Of a stretch of DNA of 64,000 nt, positions 54,209 through 64,000 are shown one piece after another. The position numbers and the translations under genes were made by a program. Origin of the DNA: Pisaster brevispinus (Eukaryota > Echinodermata > Asteroidea > Forcipulatida > Asteriidae); contig JAMKCF010000016.1 in assembly GCA_023634235.1 (NCBI GenBank), positions 6,858,140 through 6,922,139 on the forward strand, read 5' to 3'. The notes under the pieces are model-generated. The model saw nothing but the letters and a program-made list of their open reading frames with translations. It was not told where the DNA came from and made no database searches. Positions within the stretch are counted from its first letter, which is position 1; each line of letters starts with the position of its first letter.

Positions 54209-54853
54209 CAGAGTCAACTCGGTCCGAAGTCAACTCGGTCAAAGTCAACTCGGTCCGAAGTCAACTCGGTCCGAAGTCAACTCGGTCCGAAGTCATCTCG
54301 GTCCAAAGTCAAATCGGTCCGACAATAATATACGAAATATAAGTTTGAATTGGGCAGTGACATGTTGAATAACAAATGATTGGCAAAAATGCATTATAAA
54401 ACAACTTTATATAAAAGTATAAGCATAAACGTTCACCAAATACTCTTATATTCCTTTTTGGTAAACTGTAGTGCTTGTTCTAAAGAACGCGTATGCCTCT
54501 ATTATTATGTTTTTATGAGATCAAGAAAACTTTGTCCTTTTCGGGAGCCTATTTAGTTTTTATTTCTTACAAATGGAGCTCTTCGATTTTTCTGTCTTTT
54601 TTAAAATGAAAATAATATGGATAATACATGATTTGCACTTGAACTTGATGTCATCATACCACATCATGCCAGAGAGATTTATTTGTTTCAAAATTCACGT
54701 AACCCGCACCTTCGACACTAGTAGTATAGGAATACTAGTGGCTATACTTCATTCGGACCGAGTTGACTTTGGACCGAGTTGACTTCGGATCGAGTTGACT
54801 TTAGACCGAGTTGACTTCGGACCGAGTTGACTCAGACCGAGTTGGCACACAAC
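54209..54853. mobile_element. 645-bp foldback element with tandem GTCAACTCGGTCCGAA arms
   Basis: The left end (54209-54318) has seven copies of a 16-17 bp unit GTCAACTCGGTCCGAA; the right end (about 54750-54845) has about six inverted copies. The flanking GCTT at 54205-54208 and 54854-54857 is a likely 4-bp target duplication. Leaving out the insert and one GCTT puts the two integrase halves back in one frame, which supports these borders. The interior is AT-rich and non-coding. Confidence 0.82.
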
Positions 54854-54857
54854 GCTT

Positions 54858-55518
54858 GCCATTATCATATTGTATCTCCACGTCTGGCCATGAAGCGTCG
54901 CAAAGCATCAATACAGGAACTTGTGTCCATTGATTCTGCCACTTCTATGTGTACTGCCCTGCTGGATAGGCAGGTAAATAACACGCCATACCGCTTCCTA
55001 GTAGTACGGCCGCATTTGTAGTCTACTCCGGTGTAAGTGAATGCTGGCTGCTGTGGTTGCAATCGAAAAGTTGGCAGGTCAGCCATCTTTTGTTTCCCAA
55101 CTTTGGATTGTATCCTTTTACAAACCACACAGGGTTTCAGGATACCTCTCACTGTCACACCGGCTTTGATTATCCAGAAGCTTTGTCTTAGTTCGGAAAG
55201 AACATGGTTTTGACCCTGATGGCCAACCTTCTGATGAATGTGTTTGATCACCAGTATTGACACATGGTGATTCTTGGGAAGAATCACCTGATGTTTTGCA
55301 CTTTCTGTGATATGTGCATTTCTTAGTCTTCCACCAAATTTCAATAACCCCTTTTGCAGTACAGGGTTGAGACTGATCAATGGGCTATCTTTGTTGAACA
55401 ATCTCTCTCGTCTTTGATCGGTTCTGGCTGTCTCATTCTGTACTTTCTCTAAGTTTGCAGAGTTTTGGCCGGTATGTTTCTGCAAAGTTTGAAGTGCCTT
55501 TATATCTTTTCTCTGCAC
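54858..55518 (-). pseudogene. BEL/Pao integrase, zinc-binding and core N-terminal part
   Basis: LLKFGGRLRNAHITESAKHQ, the HHCC zinc finger (HIHQKVGHQGQNH...CVVCKRIQSK), then TYTGVDYKCG with the first catalytic Asp and LFTCLSSRAVHIEV. It runs to RRFMARRGDTI, where a stop and the foldback insertion interrupt it close to the second catalytic Asp. Confidence 0.85.
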
Positions 55519-55543
55519 AATGACTGCAGAATCATCTTGGCCT

Positions 55544-56323
55544 TCAATTTATAGGGGATGAGGCTCCAAATTGGTCAAAGATGGAGCTCATTACAGAGAG
55601 GATGTTCTTTCGGGTAGGGATTTGGTTCACATCCTTTTGTTTGAATTTTATTTGATTAGTCTCTACACACCACTGCACCCCCAAGGCGTGTTCCAATGGT
55701 AGAACATCAATTTGGACATTTATACCCTTTACATCCTTGACACGATGTTCATCAGGTATGGATGAGAGTACTGCCCTGCTGTTGCTTATCCATTTGGTTA
55801 GTACAAAACCTCCCCCATGGACTACTTGCATAATGTCTTGTGCTAGACTAACTCCTTCATATTCTGTGGACACTGACTTTAAGAAGTCATCGACATAGAA
55901 GTCCCTTTGAATGGCCTCTATGACTTCTTTCTTGCTTTTGTTTTCATTGTCAGTGGCAGTTTTCTTGAGGGCATAGTTGGCGCAGCTCGGTGAAGACGCT
56001 GCACCAAACAGATGTACTAGCATTCTGTATGCCTCTGGTTCATTTGTAAGGTCTCCTAGTGGCCACCAAAGGTAGCGCAACATGTCGCAGTCTTCTGGGG
56101 CTACCCTCACCTGGTAAAACACTTCCTCTATGTCGGCCATGATGGCTACTCGATCTTGCCTCCAACGAAGAAGAACGCCAATCAAGCGATTTGTCATGTC
56201 CGGTCCTTGTAGTAGTTGGTTGTTGAGTGAAGTTCCTTTGTAAGCAACAGGGCAGTTGAATACGACTCTCAACTTTTCTGGTTTTCTTGGGTGGCGGACA
56301 CCATGATGCGGGATATACCACAC
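55544..56323 (-). pseudogene. BEL/Pao reverse transcriptase
   Basis: WYIPHHGVRHPRKPEKLRVV, the BEL-specific DIEEVFYQVRVAPEDCDMLR region (first Asp), HLFGAASSPSCANYAL and the catalytic FYVDDFLKSV place this in the BEL/Pao family. The segment to the end (GVQWCVETNQIKF, ILSVMSSIFDQFG) is the RT connection region. The frame ends at a stop near 55544 before the RNase H region, which is largely missing. Confidence 0.88.
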
Positions 56324-56347
56324 TCTGCCATCATCTTTTCAGCTTGC

Positions 56348-56733
56348 TCAAAAATAAAAATCTGGGATGTCAGAAGTTATATCTGAAGCTTCCAAGCCAA
56401 GTTTTTTAGCCCGATCTAACTGATCCACAGCCAGAGCTTTCAGTGGGACAACGACGATCACTAGAGCTTTATCTTCGGGTGTCTTGCTCATACATGTCTT
56501 ATCTTGTCTTGTCCTGTTCAAGAAATCCAAGACCACTGTTGCCGTTGGAAAATAACACTTTTTCCAAAACGAGTTGGAAGATTAACAAATAAATCATGAC
56601 CACGTACGAATTGTTGAAGGGCACTGATTTGTTGTTGTTTAAGCTGCCCAAGGCCTAACTTCTTCGCTGCGTAATCGATAGCTTCGTCCAGCGCACGGTC
56701 AGCTATTTTGGACGCTGATGCCGAGCCAACCAA
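56348..56733 (-). pseudogene. RecQ-like helicase N-terminal fragment
   Basis: LKQQQISALQQFVRGHDLFV is followed by LPTRFGKSVIFQ, helicase motif I (Walker A, with Arg where Gly or Ala is usual). After a frameshift near 56535 comes LVIVVVPLKALAVDQL, motif Ia. The DEAH box and later motifs are missing, the sequence being cut at 56347 by the BEL/Pao remnant. It may be a broken host gene copy or part of a transposon; such RecQ-like copies are often multiplied in invertebrate genomes. Confidence 0.65.
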
Positions 56734-56999
56734 AAGCCAAACTGATCCAACGTTAGTTTTGCCAAAGTCACTATTACGTATTACTATTAGCTACGTCATA
56801 GTATGTGCATACGCGCTCCGAATTCTGCTCGGCTTTTCCAGAGCAGAATTCATAAAATTCCAAAGACGTCCTTTGCGATGAATCGTAGCTCTGTGAACAG
56901 CGTCCGCTAACGGTGAACCGCTGCACCGGGCTGTACAGTGTATGTGCATTAATTAACGCCAAGGACGTCTTGCACCAAGACTATATATAGCTAACCATG
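56734..56999. other. Short spacer upstream of the RecQ-like fragment
   Basis: Nothing coding is supported. A CTATATATAG word at about 56979 is the only TATA-like sequence. Confidence 0.3.
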
Positions 57000-58700
57000 A
57001 CAACCTGGCCCAGATCTGGCCCAGAAGTGACAGGTCCTGGCTTGATCTGGGCCAGTTCATGATATGTCTGGGCCAGACCTGACCACACCGGTTCATATGC
57101 TGTCAGATCTGGGCCATGTTTTGGCCGGACCAGGTAATCCTAATCTGTGCCAGGTCTGGCCACACCAGTTCAGATGATGTTAGATCTGGGCCTGGTTAGG
57201 CCAGACTAGGTCATATCTTGTTAGATCTGTGCCAGATCTGGCCACACCTGGTCAGATGATGACACATCTGGGCCGTGTGTGCCCAGACCCAGAATTCTAA
57301 TGTTAGACCTGTGCCAAGTCTGGCCACACCAGGTCAGATGGTGCTAGATCTTGGCCTGGCTAGGCCAAATCAAATCAGATCATGTTAGATCTGTGCCAGA
57401 TCTGGCCATACCGGGTCAGATGGTATCCCATCTGGGCCGGGTGGGGCCAGACCCATAATGTTGATGTTAGACCTGTGCCAGGTCTGGCCACGCTGAGTCA
57501 GATGATTTTAGATCTGGGCCTGGTTAGGCAAGACCCGGGGTCTCAATGTTAGATCTGTGCCTGGTCTGGCCACACCTGGTAAGCTAATTTCAAATCTCGG
57601 CCAGGTCTGGCCACACCAGCTCAGAGAATGGCAGATCTGGGCCAGGTGTGACCAAGCCTGATAAATTAATGTTAGATCTGTGCCAGGTCTTGCCACACCT
57701 GGTCTGATGATTGCCAGGTCTGGCCAAACCGACTCAAAGAATGACGGATCTTGGCCAGGTGTTGCCAGACCAGGTAATCCTAATGTTAGGTATGTGCCAG
57801 GTCTTGCCACACTAGGTCAGATGGCAACAGACCTGGGCCAGCTGTGGCCAGGCCCGTAATGTTAATGTTTGATCTGTGCCAGGTTTGGCAACACCTGATC
57901 TGATGATGTCAGATCTGGGCCAGGTTCGGACAGAACAGTTCAGATGATGTCAGATCTTGGCCAGGTCTTGCCAGACCAGGTTATCCAAATGTTAGATCTG
58001 TGTCAGATCTGGCCACACCTGGTCAGAAGATTTGAAATTTGGGCCAGGTTTGGCCAGGCAAAGGAATCTTGAGGTTAGATCTGTGCCAGGTCTGGCCACA
58101 CAAGCTCAGAGAATGACAGATCTGGGCCTGTTGTGACCAGACCAGGCTAATATAATGTTAGATCTGCTCCAGGTATGGCCTCACCTGGTCATTATGTTGT
58201 CATAATCTGGGCCAGATGTGGCCAAACTTGGAATCCTAATTGTTAGATCTGTGCAAGGCCTGCCTACACTAGGTCAGATGATGTCAGATCACGGCTAGGT
58301 GTGGCCAGACCAGGAATCCATTTGTCAGATCTGTGCTAGGTCTGGCCACACCAGGACAAATGACGTAATTGGATCTTACGAGGTCTTGTAACACTAGCCA
58401 GATGATGTTAGAACAGCAGGACTGGCCACATCAGACTTTGTCAGCTATAGGCCAGGTCTACGTCTGAGACACAAAATAATGTCCGATGTTGTCCGATCTG
58501 GCCTGGGTCTGGCCACACCAGAACCTGACAATGTTGGATGTTTTCGAGGTGTGATCTCACCGATGAGCCCAATGTTTGACCTGGGCCAGGTCTGGCTACA
58601 CCCGGTAAGCCAAATGGTTGATCTAGGCCTGCGTGGTTTGGCCACTTCAAGTCAATGCCTGATCTGACCCTGCATGGCCTGGGGCAGATCTGGGATTCAC
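57000..58700. repeat. 41/82-bp satellite array (GATCTGNGCCAGGTCTGGCC)
   Basis: Degenerate monomers of about 41 bp alternate between a GATCTGTGCCAGG type and a GATCTGGGCCAGG type. The GTTAGATCTGTGCC anchors recur at 57222, 57304, 57385, 57467, 57550, 57672, 57786, 57867, 57992, 58074, 58159 and 58244. Spacing is 81-85 bp, or about 114-125 bp where a third monomer is present. Both strands give spurious frames rich in WPDLA/ARPG. Confidence 0.9.
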
Positions 58701-59534
58701 AAACATATCTTTGTCTATATAGTTTTGGCGTAAAACATAATAATAATGTCCAATATGTCTGTTCCGCAGCACCTCAGTCTACAGCAGTTGAAAGGCATGT
58801 ACGAATAGATTGACACAATCAAGTGTTATGAGAAAGATGACAAAAGGGATGGAATCTGCACAAATTGTTCGATGTATACTTCATTGAAGGATAACGTTAC
58901 CCTTCCAAAATGACATCATCAATTCCATAATTACTTATTTCTTTTAGCAAATTGGGGTTTCCATGCTTTACCGATGACCTTTAAAAAGCGCTGTAATTAA
59001 AAAATATTAAACAATTGCTTTTGCCTGAAAATCAGATGTGCCATACAGGCTAAATCATACGCTTAAGCACGCGCCTTTTTAAATTGTTGGGACCACGTCA
59101 CTTCATGAATTACTAAGGTGCAAAAGGTCAATCGCCGCTTGTTGTGCAACACAAAACACTCAAAAACGTAGCTTCCGACTTTTGAGTGTGGGAGAGTACA
59201 TCCCCATGCACGTCTTCGCTGCGCTGCACGCAGAGTGACGTTTTTCCTGATGAAAATCAGGCCACGCACTAGCCCACCAGCCCATCCAAGCTGCAGTCTT
59301 CTTGGTTGGATGATGAGACCGCTGAGGGCCATCGATCGGCGCACACACTAATGCGCTAAAGAAAGTCATCCTGCGCCGACTCATTAGAATATTTTGTTTG
59401 GTGTAATTTTGTGTTGTTGTAAATCGAAGATGTTCCAGTAAAATTTATCACTAAAAACGATCCAATATGGAGCCCATTGCATTTATAACCCACTGAGAAA
59501 GAGGATTATTAAAAGTGAATAGGGTGATAGGCCT
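58701..59534. other. Non-coding stretch, nothing supported
   Basis: The higher-GC part at 59080-59390 contains overlapping minus-strand frames without a recognisable domain. CCTGATGAAAATCAGG at about 59246 is a small perfect hairpin. Confidence 0.35.
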
Positions 59535-59602
59535 AACAGACTAATTTTGAAAATTTTAATAATGACAGCTGTCATTATTAAAATTTTCAAAATTAGTCTG
59601 TT
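59535..59602. repeat. Perfect 68-bp palindrome
   Basis: The two 34-bp halves are exact reverse complements with no spacer, meeting at GACAG|CTGTC between 59568 and 59569. The ends are AACAGACTAATTTT and AAAATTAGTCTGTT; pairing breaks at the next base on each side. Confidence 0.97.
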
Positions 59603-60923
59603 TTTCTATACCCGTTCATGGGTGTTTTTGGATGAGCTTATTGCTCACAACAACTTAGGTTCTTAAATAAAAATAAAATTAGTTGTCAGCAAATTACATT
59701 TAATTGTGTTTCCTAGAGAATGTATGAGAAACTTTAAATAATAATCAATATTTGTTTAGTACTCATGGCGCCCTCTGTTGCCGAACAACGCTAAAGTAAA
59801 TGTTATGTTTCGATCAAAATTAATGGCTAGAACTCCTTTACATAATTTAAAACAAAATCTAAGCTAAGTGTTGAAATTTATGTAAATAATTATAGTTAAT
59901 GTTGGAAAGTTTACTGCTAAATTAATATCCATGACTTTACTTATCGTTTTATATTATTTATTTCTATCAACGAGCCTTATGTCATGGAAACTGTCCATAC
60001 GTAAGCGCAATAATCGAGGCGGGAACATTTTTGAATCGTCCGCCACGGATTCAAAAGCGGCCATGTTAGTTTCATTTTGCGCGCCGCGAATTTCGAAAAT
60101 GTTCTTGTTTTAAATTGCGACCGACATGTACACCTTTCGAGTCCGTTCATGCCGTTTCTTCGTTCGCGGAGTTTTTACATCAGCGGTACACGTGCTTGTG
60201 GGGCGTGCATCCATCGTGCATCCCTGCTCTGTCTGCTCTGATGGTGTTCCCCACTGCTAGTTATAGTACTACATGTATTTGGTATGATTAGATTCACATT
60301 ATATGTATTATATTAAAATATATAATAGTAACATAGGTAGAGCAAGATCTGAAGTTGATTCTAATAATAATACTTACTTAATAATCGTTAATAGTTCAGT
60401 CTAACTGCTAAGGTCGGGAACGTTTAGTTTAGACTTTGAAGTTTAGTTAGTCAGTTAGTTAATTTAAGTAAGTAGGCATACATACACTGTTTAGTGTTAC
60501 AGTGTGTGTGATTGGCATGGTCATTGTTGATCGATCATTCAAAATCGACTTACACTCTTTTGACTCTACGCATCGCATGGTACAATTACGAGAACTAATG
60601 AAAGTTGCAGTGACTCGTAAGCCATCTGTACTATCCTGACCAAACGTTAGTGTAGATCGTTAAAAATAATCAGACAATTGAGTATCATTACTAGTTTTAC
60701 TACTGTACTAGTCATGCTAGTACTACTGAGACTTAGGTCAGGAGGAGCATGACTGTGACTGTTTGAGGAGGGGGAACTGGTAGCGGTATTGCATATCACA
60801 TCAGTGTAGATTAGAATAGATGATATATATGCCCATGACAGCTGTACATTCATTGTTTGTACTCTACTCGAACATCAAGCTCTGTTTGGGGGAAAAAATA
60901 GTCCATACATTTGCAGTTGCTCC
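59603..60923. other. Upstream region of the transposase gene, no defined feature
   Basis: AT-rich to 59990, then a short CpG-rich patch (60000-60240), then AT-rich again. It could hold the 5' end of the CACTA-type element, but I found no CACTA-type terminal repeat I can defend. Confidence 0.35.
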
Positions 60924-63247
60924 ATGAAACGGAGTATCATGTCTGAGCCTCATCGTAGTCGTAGTCGTAGACGTAGTCGTAGAGGGGGATCATATTGGAC
61001 ACATCGCATAACTATAAATGAGAACACAGCTGCTCACATGCGTGATGTTGTGAATTGGTTGAATGAAACAGAGCCATCTACTTATACTAGTCCATTTGAG
61101 AATGAATCTCTAACCCCATGTCAAACAGATGAACAGGGCCGAAATTTGTGTGACGTGCATCCTATGATTCCTACTCCTAGGCCTAGTCAGTTTGGAAGTC
61201 AACATGACAGGATTGAGTTGACTGATAGTGATAGTGATAGCATAACTGACATCACAAAAGAGCGAGACATTCAGAGTTTTATGGAACATGAAGGAGAATC
61301 ACGTTTTAGCCTTGATACCCCTGAACCCCATCATTTCACAATGATATTAATCAAGAGCATTTGTTCCCAGAGTTGCTTCATACTGGTGATAGTGATGGTC
61401 ACGCTAATGATGAAGGTGATGAGAGTGATGTGTCAAGTGTGTTGAGCTGGTATTCATTTGCCACATTTCATGATGGGTCTAGCGAGGCTAGTACTACGAC
61501 TAGTAGTCTTGATAACAGCAACACGCTAAACAGAAATTCATGTACAGATGACTCAGAATATTTAGCACATGGATTGGCCAAATGGGTTTCTGAATTCAAT
61601 ATTTCTCATGTTGCCCTGAGAGATCTTTTAAAGCTAATGCATGCACACTTCACAAATTTACCCAAAGACCCCCGGACCCTTCTTTCGACAAAGCGATCGT
61701 ATGAAATCAAGATCCTTTTGTGAGGACAGTATTATCACTTTGGTATTGCCAAAGATATTTTAGACAAGCTTGGCACAGTAGATAGTTGTTCAATGGATGT
61801 CCAGTTACTTCATGTTCAAATAAACATTGATGGGATTCCACTCCACAAAAGTTAAAAAACACAATTCTGGCCCATATTAGGTCGGATTATTGAACTAGAT
61901 AATTCCACCACCCCATTTATTATAGGTCTTTTCAGTGGTCAAAAAAAACCCTCATAGCATTGAGGAATATCTTCATGATTTTGTTGAAGAGATGATAAGT
62001 CTTGAACTAAATGGCATAATAGTGGAAGGATCAGGGAATGCAATATTGATTGAAATATCTTGTTTCATCTGTGATGCCCCTGCTCGGGCATTTGTGAAGC
62101 AAATTAAAGGACACAATGCATAATATGGTTGCGAAAAATGTGTTCAACGTGGGGTCTGGAAAGACAAAGTTACCTTCCCATACACTGATGCTCGCCTACG
62201 CACTGATGAAAGCTTCAATGAAATGTCAGACAGCAACCACCATGGACCTACTCAAACTCCGTTACGTAGATTATCTGTTGGTTTGGTGTCTCAATTTGTG
62301 CTTGACCCCATGCACCTGGTCTATCTTGGTGTCAAAAAGAAGCTTATTGGTCTTTGGATGAGAGGCCCAGTGGCAGCAAGATGTCGGATAGGTGGCAATC
62401 ACTTGCGAGCTATTTCTGAATTGCTGTTGTCGTTTCACTCTTTCATCCCACGTGAGTTTCCAAGGAAATGTAGATCGCTTAGTGATTTTGATAGGTGGAA
62501 AGCAACGGAACTTCGTCAGTTTCTACTTTACAGTGGTATTGTTGCCCTAAAGAGAGAATTGTCTGATGCATTCTACAAACATTTTTTATTGTTATTTGTT
62601 GCAATATTTTGTTTGTTTAACCCACTTCATTGTCTGACTATGTGTGATTATGCACATGAATTGCTGCTTCTGTTTGTAAAACAGTTCGGAATCTATATGG
62701 TGAAAACATGCTAGTGTATAATGTACACAATCTAGTACATTTAGCTGCTGACGTAAAGCAGTTTGGCCCTCTTGACAGGTTTTCTGCTTTTGCCTTCGAA
62801 AGTTTCTTGGGCAAAATTAAAAGAATGTTGAGAAAACAAAATGATCCCTTGTGTCAAATTATAAGAAGGCTATCTGAAACAAAGAAACATGAAACTTGCA
62901 AACCTTGCCCAAAATTTGATAACATGCCTAAAAAGAAACATAGGGTAGGACCACTTCCCCACAGGTACAGTGGTTATTCGCAGTTCAGAAATATTCATTG
63001 TGGCAATTTGTTTTTCTCTGTGCAAAATGCAGATAATTGTATCTGTGTAGGCGATGAAAAAGGCCTAATACGTAATATTATTCAAAAACCTAGTTTGGAT
63101 GTTGTATATGTTCTTTATGAACCGTTCAAAACAGCCACAGACTTTTTTGATTATCCACTTCCCTCTTCTCATTTAGGAATATATAAAGTATCTGAACTTT
63201 CTGGTTCCCTTAGATGCATTGCATTAAAAGAGGTGAACTGTAAATAG
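60924..63247 (+). pseudogene. CACTA/EnSpm-type transposase (Tnp2-like), decayed
   Basis: Pieces in order: a basic N-terminus (SRSRRRSRRGGSYW) and acidic linker (60924-61723); a transposase core in changing frames from about 61735, with HVQINIDGIPLHKS, FIIGLFSGQ, ISCFICDAPARAFVKQIKGH and a CEKC pair; 62223-62714 with LVSQFVLDPMHLVYLGVKKK and RWKATELRQFLLYSG; and 62708-63247 with YNVHNLVHLAADVKQFGPLD and SAFAFESFLGKIKRMLRKQ. The order matches the Transposase_21/Tnp2 family found as multicopy genes in invertebrates. At least four frame breaks and one stop make it inactive. Family naming is from motif memory. Confidence 0.7.
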
Positions 63248-63481
63248 ATCAGGCTCCCCTACAAGGATTTGTACATACTTATACCTCTTTTGCATCAACA
63301 AGCACTCTCTGATTCATTACCTCTTACTAGGGAGCAAAATCCTATGTTGTGTTTACTAACCATGCCTGCCAATCTGTTTACTTGTAGTGTTCATATACAA
63401 CATTACAGTTCTATGAGTTTAGTTTAAATTATCAAAACGTATAAACATGCAACCTTTTTAAAACAAATAGGTAAAATAAAC

Positions 63482-63688
63482 ATGACTGAATTCAAATATG
63501 TAGTAGTGGAGTTCACCGACGAGCATACCCTGTCAGTCATTCTTCTACATGGCTAGACGGGACTAGTTGTGCCCTTTGGCCTCCCTATGATAATACAACA
63601 CGGTTTCGCAATGCTGCAAGAAGAAGGGATGTCCCAGGAGATGGCTGGAAATCATTTCCAATCAAGGAGTGGTATTGTACAAGTAAGT
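63482..63688 (+). pseudogene. First exon of a possible companion ORF
   Basis: ATG followed by TEFKYVVVEFTDEHTLSV, then after a 1-nt frameshift STWLDGTSCALWPPYDNTTR and GDGWKSFPIKEWYCT, ending at a donor-like ACAA|GTAAGTGC. The FTDE...TW...WPP pattern is one I associate with first exons of DUF4806-type proteins that accompany animal DNA transposons. That link is from memory and uncertain. It lies 235 bp after the transposase stop on the same strand. Confidence 0.45.
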
Positions 63689-64000
63689 GCAACCAAAATT
63701 GTATTTTGTTGTTGTAAAAACTGAAAGTGTAATTCCATTTATACATTTTCCAATTTGTCTTTGTTCACCCCAAATTAATTAAAAGAAGAACGACAGAAAC
63801 TAAGAGACAGAAAGACAATACACATTTAAACACACTTTTACTTGTCGAGAACTACAGGCCAGCAGTACCCTACAGATGAGATACTTTTAGAACAAAACTA
63901 AAACTCAGAGAAACAAAACAATACGAAATTTAAATCAATTCCTGAATAAATAAGAAAGTTGTCATGAATTTCAATGGGATTTATTAAAGAGTCCCGGTCA
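63689..64000. other. Probable intron start, no feature
   Basis: AT-rich sequence following the donor-like site; nothing coding is recognised before the window ends. Confidence 0.3.

Larger units (their letters stand above)
53514..56345 (-). mobile_element. BEL/Pao retrotransposon pol remnant
   Basis: Minus-strand pol from the middle of RT to the end of integrase, in four open pieces. RT N-terminus, protease, gag and both LTRs are not found. The 5' side stops against a RecQ-like fragment at about 56346. A 645-bp foldback element interrupts the integrase core. Confidence 0.85.

Noticed and set aside
57508..58650. Frames rich in WPDLA/ARPG repeats
   Set aside because: Translations of the 41-bp satellite on both strands.
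59240..59340. snoRNA-like TGATGA and CTGA boxes
   Set aside because: Box order, spacing and terminal stem do not fit a C/D snoRNA convincingly.
59063..59384. Overlapping minus-strand frames of 93 and 74 residues
   Set aside because: No domain, no splice context and no start-site signal; overlapping frames in a locally GC-richer patch are expected.

Overview
This is eukaryotic, AT-rich, intron-bearing DNA packed with transposons. Everything points to an invertebrate animal genome: Penelope-like, Ty3/gypsy, BEL/Pao and REL-endonuclease LINE elements side by side, an immunoglobulin-superfamily receptor gene with phase-1 introns and ITIM/ITSM tyrosine motifs, and many short foldback elements. 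Recurrent TAGGCCTA-type words and the repeat style make a marine deuterostome (echinoderm-like) my best guess. That guess is weak; no rRNA or marker gene is present.

Layout. 1-2860: a minisatellite built on ACCGGAAGT hairpin units, with similar blocks at 16.4-16.9, 19.1-20.0 and 21.4-21.6 kb. 8.16-27.17 kb, minus strand: the one host gene I can reconstruct, an IgSF type I membrane receptor in 11 phase-compatible exons (signal peptide, two Ig domains, a short Cys-containing stalk, a TM segment, and a tail with two ITIMs, one ITSM and a proline run). Its fourth-last intron (15.8 to 9.87 kb) holds an R4/Dong-like LINE (10.66-15.78 kb) flanked by an exact 16-bp duplication, and that LINE was itself hit by a 1.28-kb foldback element. 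A broken copy of the first Ig exon lies just upstream of the gene, at 28.3-28.5 kb.

28.5-37.7 kb is a Penelope-like element (PLE) cluster: an old 3' end, an inverted internally deleted piece, one near full-length copy and a head-to-tail 5'-truncated copy, with five hammerhead-ribozyme-like motifs. 37.7-50.6 kb is a decayed Ty3/gypsy element with gag, protease, RT-RNase H, integrase, and an SGNH-hydrolase ORF in the env position. It is interrupted by a 4.25-kb foldback element, and its 3' LTR is cut by another PLE fragment (50.6-51.7 kb). 53.5-56.35 kb holds a BEL/Pao pol remnant on the minus strand, interrupted by a 645-bp foldback element. Next to it is a RecQ-like helicase fragment (56.35-56.73 kb). 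57.0-58.7 kb is a 41/82-bp satellite. 59.54-59.60 kb is a perfect 68-bp palindrome. 60.9-63.7 kb is a decayed plus-strand CACTA/EnSpm-type transposase with a possible companion exon.

How it fits together. The only plausible working host function is the inhibitory-type immune receptor. The rest records successive insertions: foldback into LINE into receptor intron; foldback into Ty3/gypsy; PLE into LTR; foldback into BEL/Pao. The most unusual items are the ITIM/ITSM receptor, the SGNH ORF3 inside the LTR element, the PLE ribozyme tandems, and three independent foldback insertions, two of which have inverted repeats made of short tandem units.
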